Assembly (NCBI GenBank): GCA_041394885.1
Contig: JAWKHI010000014.1
Span: forward strand, 1-64,000
Length of the DNA stretch: 64,000 nucleotides
Origin: DSOI01 sp041394885
GTDB lineage: Bacteria; Acidobacteriota; Terriglobia; Bryobacterales; Bryobacteraceae
Direction of reading: 5' to 3'
Position 1 is the stretch's first letter. The number at the start of each line of letters is the position of its first letter. The translations under genes and the position numbers were made by a program. The notes under the pieces are model-generated. The model ran no database searches and was not told the origin of the DNA. It was given only the letters and a program-made list of their open reading frames with translations. Positions 1 through 6,486 of the stretch are shown piece by piece.

Positions 1-904
1 ATCCATGTTCCTCGATCACTCGGACGATACATTTGGCCTGGTTCTCCTGGCCCGGCCAGTCCAGAGACATTCGAAAGGTTCTCTGTGGAAAGGGCAGCTT
101 CGTTTCGCCGCCGATAGCGGCGCGAAGCAAGCTGATGTCGAGCAGTTCGGCCTCGGGATCCGGCGCCGCCACCACGCCGTAGCGATACTCCAGGGCGCGT
201 TGGCGCAGCGGGCGCGCATGGGTGAGTCCGATGGCGGCGAGTATTTCGACGAGGGGATAGCCGATCGTGGAGATGTTACCGTGTTCGTTCAGCGAGAAAC
301 CAATCTCCATTGGTACATAGTCACGGCGCCAATCGAGGCGAAAACTGCTGCTCTGTTCGGCCGCGAGCGAGAACGGATCTTCGGCAGCTTCGGCACACCG
401 GGAGCGCACGATATCGAGAGCGTCGCGAGCGAGCGCGGCTCCTGGGTAGCCTCCGGCGCCAGCCCAGAATTTGACGTTGTCACGAGAGGTCTTGCGCCGG
501 TCTTCGCCCCAATGATTGATGGGGATCTTGACAGGACTCTGACCGCCCTGTGTCTGGACCTCTTCCAGTATTGCGGGCAGGGTGGCCGGACTGTCTGGAA
601 GAGGGAAGGGGAATGGATCGCCTTCCTCCCGGTACTGGGTCTCGACGCTCCACTTGGATGTGCCAAGGGTGGAGCCCCTGGGCGCCTCGGACAGGACCGT
701 TGCCCGAGCAAGGAACTCGAGTACTCTCTCGACTGGGTTGGCACCGGTTGCGGCGCGGATATGGAAGCGGACGTTCGTTGGGGCGGCCCAGTCGAAGCTA
801 CCCTCAGCGTTTCCGCAGAGGACGTCCGCGGCTTCGAGGAAGCCCAGGCACGCAAAGACCTGACCGGGATTGAATAGATCCACTGGGATGGAGGCTTTAG
901 CCAT
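1..904 (-). CDS. csb3: Type I-G (I-U) CRISPR large-subunit candidate Csb3/Cas8u2, 3' end outside window
   Basis: Probable subunit of the type I-G crRNA surveillance complex (GSU0052-like). The frame is open from the ATG at 904 to the left edge, so about 301 residues are visible and the C-terminus is missing. The N-terminus reads PVDLFNPGQVFACLGFLEAA, which I recognise from this family, followed by a DW motif. The start codon overlaps the cas3 stop by one base (TGATG), so the two are probably translationally coupled. In this subtype the next genes would be csb1 (Cas7) and csb2 (Cas5-Cas6), expected just left of the window. The visible part has no frameshift, unlike cas3. Family assignment rests on recalled sequence similarity. 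Confidence 0.75.
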   Translation of the reverse strand, partial: MAKASIPVDLFNPGQVFACLGFLEAADVLCGNAEGSFDWAAPTNVRFHIRAATGANPVERVLEFLARATVLSEAPRGSTLGTSKWSVETQYREEGDPFPFPLPDSPATLPAILEEVQTQGGQSPVKIPINHWGEDRRKTSRDNVKFWAGAGGYPGAALARDALDIVRSRCAEAAEDPFSLAAEQSSSFRLDWRRDYVPMEIGFSLNEHGNISTIGYPLVEILAAIGLTHARPLRQRALEYRYGVVAAPDPEAELLDISLLRAAIGGETKLPFPQRTFRMSLDWPGQENQAKCIVRVIEEHG

Positions 905-3517
905 CAGGCGGGCTCCTGGCGATCGAGTTCGCGCGACGCTTGCTGGTCGGCGGCACGTAGGAGCGACTCCCACCACGCGAGACCCCAGGGTCCCCAACGG
1001 CGTTGGAGGCGGACATAGCGGAGCGCTACCTCTTGGGCCAAACCAGTAAGCTGCGACTGCGGCAGATCGTCAAATCCCTCGGCGCCGATGACGGGGCGAG
1101 CGCCGCCGTGATGGGCCGCGATCAGGTGGAGCGCCAGATCACGCACTTCGAGGGGTAGTTCCTGGAGCATCGCGTTGTTCGCGGCGTAGCGCGCTGACGC
1201 GAGTTCGTGCCGATAACGGGCGAGCAGAACCTGATTGATTGGGCCGCGTGTCTTCGCGTAGGGGCCGCCTTCCGCCGGGGCGTTGAAGGCACGCTGCCAT
1301 CGGGAAGAGCGTTTGCCTTCGTCGTGGAGCGCCGCCGCGACAGCAAGCATGCGAGGGTAGGGTTCGGGGAGACCGAGGCGCGAGGCGATCTGAGCGGCCT
1401 TGTCCTGGGCGAGATCCTGATGGTCCTCCAGAGATTGTTCCTGGGGCGAGGTGGCGCGGTCATGCTCGTTGGTCGAGGTCTGCTTTCGCTTGTCGACGAT
1501 CAGCCACTCAATGGGGTCGCCTTCATCGGACTTCTTCCAAGCGACGCGATAGCGTTCGAGCCACTCGGAATCGGCGCGGCTCGTTTCGTCTTCCGGTTTG
1601 ACGACCCGGACCCGGAAAGGGACCGCAGCCCATTCCGGGCCGCCGTTCTCGGCGGTCGGCGGCGCATTTCGACACCCGTTATCCAGCAGGCCTTGCGGGT
1701 CGAGGCCGGCAAGACCGGCATGGACAACGAGGGTGGCACCGCTCAGCGTGCGTATGATTCGCTCCTTGATCTTCTTTCGCCTGGCGGCATCGTCATCGCA
1801 GAGATCCCCGATGTTCCAACTCTGTGCAGGCTCACCGGCGGGGTCCAAGGCGATGGCGACGAGGCCGTCAAGTTCACCTTTGGAATCCTTGGCGCGATCC
1901 ATCAGCCAGTCGACCACGCGAAAAGTCTCGGTCTCCAGTGACTCCGCGAGGTGAGGCGGAGCGGCTTCGAAGAATTGCTCTTCATCGCGGACGGGAAGGT
2001 ATTTTCTCCAAACGACAGTAGTCTGGGGGTCGTCGTCGATCCAGCCTCGCAGCCAGGGTTCTACTTAGGGCGACCGGTGCTCCTGGAGCGAAGTCATTGA
2101 CCAGGCGTCAACAAGCGCCCGAGAAATCGCGGGACGAAGCGGCTCTGGGGTGACAGCCGCTTGGAGAATGCGAGCAAGTTCGGGGTCCGCGCCCGCCGCA
2201 AACTTGCGAGCGCGGATTGCGCCTGGGCTGGCGTCGAATCCACCTTTGGGCAGCGGAGGGAGACTCTGAACCGCCTTGGACCAAGCGTCCCAGATCTCGT
2301 CCTCAAGCTTATCGGGCTTCGGGCCGGCCACGACAACGACCCGTGTATCCGATCTCTCGCCGCGACGATTGACTCGGCCGAGGCGCTGAACCATACGCTC
2401 CCAGAGGGACGAGGTCAGAAACCATATGGTCGGCGTCGAGGTCAACGCCCACCTCCCCGGCGGATGTAGCAATGAGGAAGGCAGGTTTTCGGGCGCTGCC
2501 TTAGAACCAGCAATGTAGCCAAGCTCGCGCAGTAGCACTGCCGCCTGCTCGCGTTCGTAGACGCGGCGGCCTCCTACGAAGAGTTCCAACCTGTCGGGGG
2601 CGCCAGTCCTTTTGACGAGGTCTCGGTGGACTTCCTCAGCCACGTTGCGCTCATGACAGAAGACGATGTAGCGGGCGGCATTGGTTCCATCGCCGGAGAG
2701 TTTCCACACTTCGGAGGCCAGAGCTTCAGAGAGTTTGGCGCCGGCGTGGAGGGGAACCACGGTTAGCTGTTTGGTTGCGTCGAGGCGTTTGCGGGTGATG
2801 GTGCGGGGAGCAAGGTCGGCGTCAGTGAGTCCGAAGGCATTGCAGCCTGTGTCGCGGCCGGTGGCGGAGAGAGACAGAGCTTGCATGGTGGAACGATCGT
2901 TCGGAACGCAGGGTCTGACGGGCCCAGTGTATCCGCACCGTTGGCGATGTCACGAAGTAGTTTCTCGAAGGGCGGAACGAGATGAGCCTCGTCGAGGATG
3001 ACCAAGGTGTCGGCGCCAAGAAATCCGGCCTGATAGGGCCTCATTTTTCGCGAAACGCCATAGCCTTCGAAGAGCAATCGGGAGCCGATCATGTCGACAG
3101 TACCGATAATGATGGCGGGTAGAGCGGGGTCTTCGAGCCATCGGCGATTGTCCGCAAACTGGCCGCGCAGGGTGGATATGGGTAGTTTGTCGATACCAAG
3201 CGTGCAAAGCAGTTTCTGATTCGCGGCAAGATCGACGGCGACCTGGGTAGCCTGGTCAACGACAGCGCGGCGGTCAACGACATACACCAGACGGCGTGGG
3301 AGCGGAGCGCCGGAAGCACGGGCGATCAGCCAGATGGCGATGACGGCGGTCTTGCCCAAGCCCGTCGGGATATCGAGGGCGGACGGGACCTCGCCGGCCA
3401 TGAACATGGCGAGCAAGTTAGATTGCCAGGGGAAGCAACGTTCCCCTTCGGTGAGCCGAGGGCTTTGCTGAGCAACGCCTCCCGATCGGTGCCGGTTGCC
3501 AGCGCGCTGGGGTGCAA
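904..3517 (-). pseudogene. cas3: Type I-G cas3 helicase-nuclease, interrupted by several small indels
   Basis: Cas3 is the DNA helicase/nuclease recruited by Cascade. Reading across frames gives a collinear protein of about 870 residues. It starts at a TTG (3517) after AAAGGAA, then shows DIPTGLGKT (Walker A, ~3370), DEAHL (~2990), SLSATGR (~2870), a motif V/VI region with WERMVQRLGRVNRRG (~2380), PWLRGW and a C-terminal HD nuclease with LHDEGK and AAHHGG (~1350-1090). Placing HD after the helicase is typical of I-G. The frame breaks near 3444 (lost G in a G-run), 2887, 2487 (short A-run), 2402 (extra base) and 2065-2085 (small deletions creating TAA). Each break restores recognisable sequence in another frame. 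It is either a decaying gene or poor base-calling. The HD part (904-1917) and helicase part (2065-2886) are still open segments. Confidence 0.85.
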
Positions 3518-3549
3518 GAATATTTCCTTTGGGCGACTGTGCTTGGTAT

Positions 3550-3577
3550 ATCATAATCCAAATTAGATCAAATGCAA
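3550..3577 (-). promoter_or_regulatory. Candidate sigma-70 promoter of the cas3-csb3 operon
   Basis: Read on the minus strand, TTGCAT (3577-3572) and TATGAT (3555-3550) are separated by 16 bases and lie about 33 bases before the TTG start at 3517. The surrounding sequence is clearly more AT-rich than its neighbours. The gene-free stretch 3518-3813 otherwise holds only the left end of the duplicated segment. Confidence 0.5.
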
Positions 3578-3813
3578 GCAGGTGGATCTGCTTTGTGCCG
3601 ACTACTCGCGCGAGATTTTCGAGTAGAAGCCGCTTCTGCTTTGGGGAGCCCCGCATCGCGACCGCCTTTGACGCTCTCGTCCAGAGTTCCATCCTACTGC
3701 CATTTGCGAACGGTTTCGTTGTGACTGGGCCGCCCAGCGGGCGGTGGCGGCCATTTGCGAGTGGCGGCCGACGGCGCTGGTCAGCAGGATGCGTTCTGGA
3801 GCACAATGGGATC

Positions 3814-4107
3814 ATGGTCACACTCGAAGTCTTGCGGTCAGACTGCCGGAGGGATGTTTTGCGTGTGGCACAGAGACATGGCGCCCGGAACATCCGGGTG
3901 TTCGGCTCGGTGGCGCGGGGCGAGACGACGGAGGACAGCGATCTCGATCTGCTGGTGGAGTGGGAACCCGGCCGCGGGCTCCTCGATCACGTGGGACTGG
4001 TTCAAGATCTCGAGGAGCTGCTGGGAGTAGAGGTGCACGTTGGCACGGAGGCGGCGTTGCACTGGTATGTCCGCGACCGGATCCTTCGAGAAGCCACGCC
4101 GCTATGA
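3814..4107 (+). CDS. mntA: MNT-type nucleotidyltransferase antitoxin, copy 1
   Basis: A 97-residue minimal nucleotidyltransferase. It carries the GSVARGE...DSDLDLL signature (GS-x10-DxD) at residues ~28-48, the metal-binding core of the DNA polymerase beta superfamily. In MntA/HepT modules the MNT protein neutralises the HEPN RNase partner by AMPylation; here this role is inferred from the pairing. The ATG at 3814 is chosen because copy 2 begins at the same codon and homology starts there; the longer open frame upstream is not conserved. The stop overlaps the HEPN start in ATGA (4104-4107), a coupling typical of toxin-antitoxin operons. All key residues are present. Confidence 0.85.
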   Translation: MVTLEVLRSDCRRDVLRVAQRHGARNIRVFGSVARGETTEDSDLDLLVEWEPGRGLLDHVGLVQDLEELLGVEVHVGTEAALHWYVRDRILREATPL

Positions 4108-4451
4108 AGGACGACGGACTTTACTTGGAGCACATGTTGGAACGGTGCCGGCGGATCGGAAGATTCCTCCACGGCGGGCGCGCCCGTTTCTTCGAAAACG
4201 AAGAAACCCAGGACGCCGTAATCCGGAACATCGAGGTTATCGGCGAGGCAGCCAAGCGAGTCTCCGCGGAAACGCGAGCGCGGAAGCCCGATCTGGAATG
4301 GAAGCGGATCGCCGGGATGCGCGACGTTTTGATCCATAACTACATCGGGGTTGACCTGAATGAAGTCTGGATGGCCGCGACTCATGATATACCTGAACTG
4401 GAGAACGCCCTGGTGGAGCTACTGGACCGGCGGGGAGAGGGCGAGCGGTAA
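4104..4451 (+). CDS. hepT: HEPN-domain RNase toxin (HepT-like), copy 1, intact
   Basis: A 115-residue all-alpha HEPN protein, the presumed RNA-cleaving toxin partner of the upstream MNT protein. The catalytic R-x4-H motif is visible as RDVLIHNY at residues ~74-81, followed by IGVDLNEVW as is usual in this family (DUF86). The start is the ATG inside the ATGA overlap with the MNT gene. Size and motif are complete, so this copy is probably functional. It lies between the cas3 operon and the decayed first copy of the adaptation genes, which suggests it may stabilise the locus. The function is family knowledge, not shown here. Confidence 0.87.
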   Translation: MKDDGLYLEHMLERCRRIGRFLHGGRARFFENEETQDAVIRNIEVIGEAAKRVSAETRARKPDLEWKRIAGMRDVLIHNYIGVDLNEVWMAATHDIPELENALVELLDRRGEGER

Positions 4452-4462
4452 GTCGGAGGGCG

Positions 4463-4500
4463 ATGCGACCAGCGTCGATTCGTCTTGCATCGTGGTCTGA
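4463..4500 (+). pseudogene. cas2: cas2 remnant (start and last codons only), copy 1
   Basis: The ATGCG start with its GGAGGG ribosome site is joined directly to the last ~30 bases of cas2 (gtcgattcg..cttgcatcgtggtctga), matching positions 6162 and 6422-6452 of the intact gene. About 250 bases have been deleted and the reading frame is lost. It marks the place of cas2 in the first duplicated segment. Confidence 0.8.
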
Positions 4501-4534
4501 ACGGCTGCGGCGGATTCAGTAACAGGAGAAGTCA

Positions 4535-4639
4535 ATGGGAGCAGCGGCAGATCCCGCTCCCGATCCTCGTCCGAGCACTCGGAGCTTGCCGGAGTATCCG
4601 CCGGCGTGGATGGTGAATGAGTATGTCTACTGTCCGCGG
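4535..4639 (+). pseudogene. 5' remnant of cas4-cas1 fusion, copy 1
   Basis: Codons 1 to ~35 of the Cas4-Cas1 fusion (MGAAA, PAPDPRPS, SLPEY, MVNEYVYCPR) are preserved with only a few substitutions relative to 6487-6591. Homology stops abruptly after the YCPR codons that carry the first iron-sulphur cysteine of Cas4. The frame then runs into unrelated sequence and stops near 4717. The spacer and ribosome site (aacaggaga) in front are also conserved. Positions 4640-4780 show no gene. Confidence 0.85.
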
Positions 4640-4780
4640 TCCGAGAGCGCCCCGCGCCGAGCGATTCGAGGTACGCTCTGCGATTGCGATTCGTCGAGCC
4701 GATCCAGGGGCCGGTGACGCTCGGGTACGCATCGCATTTCGGATTATGGTTGTTCGTGTGTGAGCGATGAGGCGGCGGGC

Positions 4781-4999
4781 TCAGGCGGCGCGGTTAGCCG
4801 GTGCGTGATGCAACTTCAGCAACTGATTCGCGTGGAGTGGGATCGAGGCATAGGCGACGCCTGAGTCGTCAGTGAACTCGACCTCATAGACGCCTTCGGC
4901 CAGGAATTCGACGATCGTGCCGACCTGGCCCCGACGCAACCCCTTTCGGGGAAGGTCCTCAAGGAGGGCTACGACACACAAGAGTTCGAGTTCCGCCAT
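4781..4999 (-). CDS. DUF4926 small protein
   Basis: A 72-residue protein starting MAELELLCVVALLED and containing KGLRRGQVGTIVE and GVYEVEFTDDSG, which match the DUF4926 family. Members are small beta-rich proteins commonly found beside a DUF6883-type or other small partner, and they are suspected to be toxin-antitoxin components. The start at 4999 is chosen because the conserved domain begins there; an upstream in-frame ATG at 5050 adds non-conserved sequence. It sits between the two copies of the MNT/HEPN-cas segment on the opposite strand. I see no obvious full-length partner. Its molecular role is not known to me. Confidence 0.7.
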   Translation of the reverse strand: MAELELLCVVALLEDLPRKGLRRGQVGTIVEFLAEGVYEVEFTDDSGVAYASIPLHANQLLKLHHAPANRAA

Positions 5000-5115
5000 T
5001 GCTACACCTAGTCCAATAGTACATGGCAACTGGCCAGGATCGCGAAACACAGTGGCGCTCTTCCGATTCTCTATCCGTCGAGAGAACGTTTGTTCTGGCT
5101 ACGTTTTGGACCGAT

Positions 5116-5274
5116 CTACCGACCGCTGGCAATCTTTTGCTGTTGGGGGTTGTCCCGCTCTTCGCGAAGCAGGCTGACGCCGGCGCCGTCCGGCAAAGGA
5201 GTCAGGCCGGCGACGAACTCGTCGAGTTCCTGGATCGCCCTCATCCTCTCGCGCACTTTGACGGTGTCGTTCAC
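5116..5274 (-). CDS. Small antitoxin-like ORF
   Basis: A 52-residue ORF starting at GTG (5274). It reads VNDTVKVRERMRAIQELDEF, then GLTPLPDGAGV and REERDN, and ends with TAG at 5116. The charged helical N-terminus and short length resemble small VapB-like antitoxins, but I cannot assign a family. It is 116 bases upstream of the DUF4926 gene on the same strand and ends beside the left border of duplication copy 2 (5276). Its sequence looks protein-like in composition, unlike the other frames here. No strong ribosome site is visible. It could be the remnant of a longer gene. Confidence 0.4.
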   Translation of the reverse strand: MNDTVKVRERMRAIQELDEFVAGLTPLPDGAGVSLLREERDNPQQQKIASGR

Positions 5275-5402
5275 CGTTCCATCTTACTGCCATTTGCCAA
5301 CGGTTTCGTCGTCACTGGGCCGCCCAACGGGCGGTGGAGGCCAGTGCGAGTGACGGCAGACGGCGCTAGTCAGCCGGATGCGTTTTGAAGCACAATGGGA
5401 TC

Positions 5403-5792
5403 ATGGTCACACTCGAAGTCTTGCGGTCAGACAGCCGGAAGGATGTTCTGCGTGTGGCACGGAAACATGGCGCCCGGAACATCCGGGTGTTCGGCTCGGT
5501 GGCGCGGGGCGAGACGACGGAGGACAGCGATCTCGATCTGCTGGTGGAGTGGGAACCCGGCCGCGGGCTGCTCGATCACGTGGGACTGGTTCAAGATCTC
5601 GAGGAACTGCTGGGAGTAAAGGTACACGTTGGCACGGAGGCGGCCTTGCACTGGTATGTCCGCGACCGGATCCTTCGAGAAGCCACGCCGCTATTGAGGA
5701 AACGCGCACAACAGACTCGCCGGCCGCGCTGGAGGCGAAGGCCGTTCCTGGGCCGTTTCGGGCCGCGGCCAGCGGCTCGTGCGCTCCCATGA
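5403..5792 (+). CDS. MNT-type nucleotidyltransferase, copy 2, with abnormal basic tail
   Basis: Nearly identical to the MNT protein at 3814-4107 through residue ~98, with the same GSVARGE...DSDLDLL catalytic signature. Where copy 1 stops (ctatga), copy 2 reads ctattg and continues for ~31 residues of Arg/Pro-rich sequence (LRKRAQQTRRPRWRRRP..) coded by inserted DNA, ending at 5792. The ATGA coupling with HEPN is therefore lost. The ATG at 5403 is equivalent to the copy 1 start. The enzyme core is intact, but the tail is unlikely to be native, so antitoxin function is uncertain. Confidence 0.75.
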   Translation: MVTLEVLRSDSRKDVLRVARKHGARNIRVFGSVARGETTEDSDLDLLVEWEPGRGLLDHVGLVQDLEELLGVKVHVGTEAALHWYVRDRILREATPLLRKRAQQTRRPRWRRRPFLGRFGPRPAARALP

Positions 5793-5863
5793 ACTCGCCG
5801 GCACAACGGAGCTGGGCGGCGGATCCTTTGCTGCCTCGAGTACGCCCCGCCCTGTGCCGGCTA
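5792..5863 (+). mobile_element. MITE-like short element with terminal inverted repeats, copy A
   Basis: About 72 bases bounded by ctcgccggcaca and tgtgccggct, which are inverted repeats of each other. A close copy (roughly 90% identical by eye) occurs at 11341-11411. It lies in the insertion that separates the MNT and HEPN genes of copy 2. There is no coding capacity. A REP-type palindromic element is an alternative. Confidence 0.6.
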
Positions 5864-5892
5864 CGAACGGCGACGGGCTCTACTTGGAGCAC

Positions 5893-6147
5893 ATGTTGGA
5901 ACGGTGCCGGCGGATCGGAAGATTCCTCCACGGCGGGCGCGCCCGTTTCTTCGAAAACGAAGAAACCCAGGACGCCGTAATCCGGAACATCGAGGTTATC
6001 GGCGAGGCAGCCAAGCGAGTCTCCGCGGAAACGCGAGCGCGGAAGCCCGATCTGGAATGGAAGCGGATCGCCGGGATGCGTCATGATATATCTAAGTTGG
6101 AGAACGCCCTCGTGGAGCTATTGGACGGGTGGGGAGAGGGCAAGTAG
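5893..6147 (+). pseudogene. HEPN toxin copy 2, catalytic motif deleted
   Basis: Homologous to the HEPN protein at 4104-4451, beginning at the second Met of that protein (MLERCRRIGRFLHGG). After KRIAGMR the sequence jumps directly to HDISKLENALVELL. Exactly 20 codons are missing, including the rest of the R-x4-H motif and the NYIGVDLNEVW helix. The native N-terminal start has also been replaced by inserted DNA; an open frame reaches upstream to a GTG at 5779. Without the catalytic His the product cannot be an active HEPN RNase. The frame stays open, so a truncated, possibly inert or dominant-negative protein could be made. Confidence 0.85.
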
Positions 6148-6161
6148 TAAATCGGAGGGAA

Positions 6162-6452
6162 ATGCGGACGAGTTACCTGGTCTGCTACGACATCTGCGAC
6201 GACAAGCGGCTTCGCAAGGTGTTTCAGGTGATGCGCGGTTACGGCGATCACTTACAGTATTCGGTGTTCGAATGCCAGTTGACGGCGATGGATCTGGCCC
6301 GGCTGCGGGCAGATCTGAATTCGATCATCCACCACACGGAGGACCAAGTGTTATTCGTGGACCTGGGGCCGTCTGAAGGTCGCGGCGACCGGGTAATCAC
6401 GGCGATGGGGAAACCTTACACGAACGTCGATTCGCCTTGCATCGTGGTCTGA
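6162..6452 (+). CDS. cas2: Cas2 adaptation endonuclease subunit
   Basis: A 96-residue Cas2 that forms the integration complex with Cas1. It starts MRTSYLVCYDICDDKRLRK, a ferredoxin-fold beta-1 strand with the conserved YDI-D motif, and ends in NVDSPCIVV. The ATG at 6162 follows a good GGAGGGAA ribosome site. It is 34 bases before cas4-cas1 and follows the damaged HEPN gene by 14 bases. Length is normal for the family and no defect is visible. A nearly complete deletion of the same gene lies at 4463-4500. Confidence 0.95.
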   Translation: MRTSYLVCYDICDDKRLRKVFQVMRGYGDHLQYSVFECQLTAMDLARLRADLNSIIHHTEDQVLFVDLGPSEGRGDRVITAMGKPYTNVDSPCIVV

Positions 6453-6486
6453 ACGGCCGCGGCGGATTCAGTAACAGGAGAAATCA

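Larger units (their letters stand above)
3686..4639 (+). repeat. Tandem segmental duplication, copy 1 (MNT-HEPN-[cas2]-[cas4-cas1])
   Basis: This segment and 5276-6591 share long, near-identical stretches in the same order: a 5' leader region beginning gttccatc, the MNT gene, the HEPN gene, the cas2 start and end, the 30-base cas2/cas4 spacer, and the first ~105 bases of cas4-cas1. Copy 1 lacks most of cas2 and everything after the YCPR codons of cas4. The segments are separated by about 640 unrelated bases. Confidence 0.9.

Noticed and set aside
5..877. Plus-strand open frame opposite csb3
   Set aside because: It is the antisense shadow of csb3; the minus-strand frame carries the family motifs and starts at the cas3 stop.
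3496..3813. N-terminal extension of the MNT copy 1 frame
   Set aside because: The sequence before ATG 3814 has no protein-like character, and homology with copy 2 begins at that ATG.
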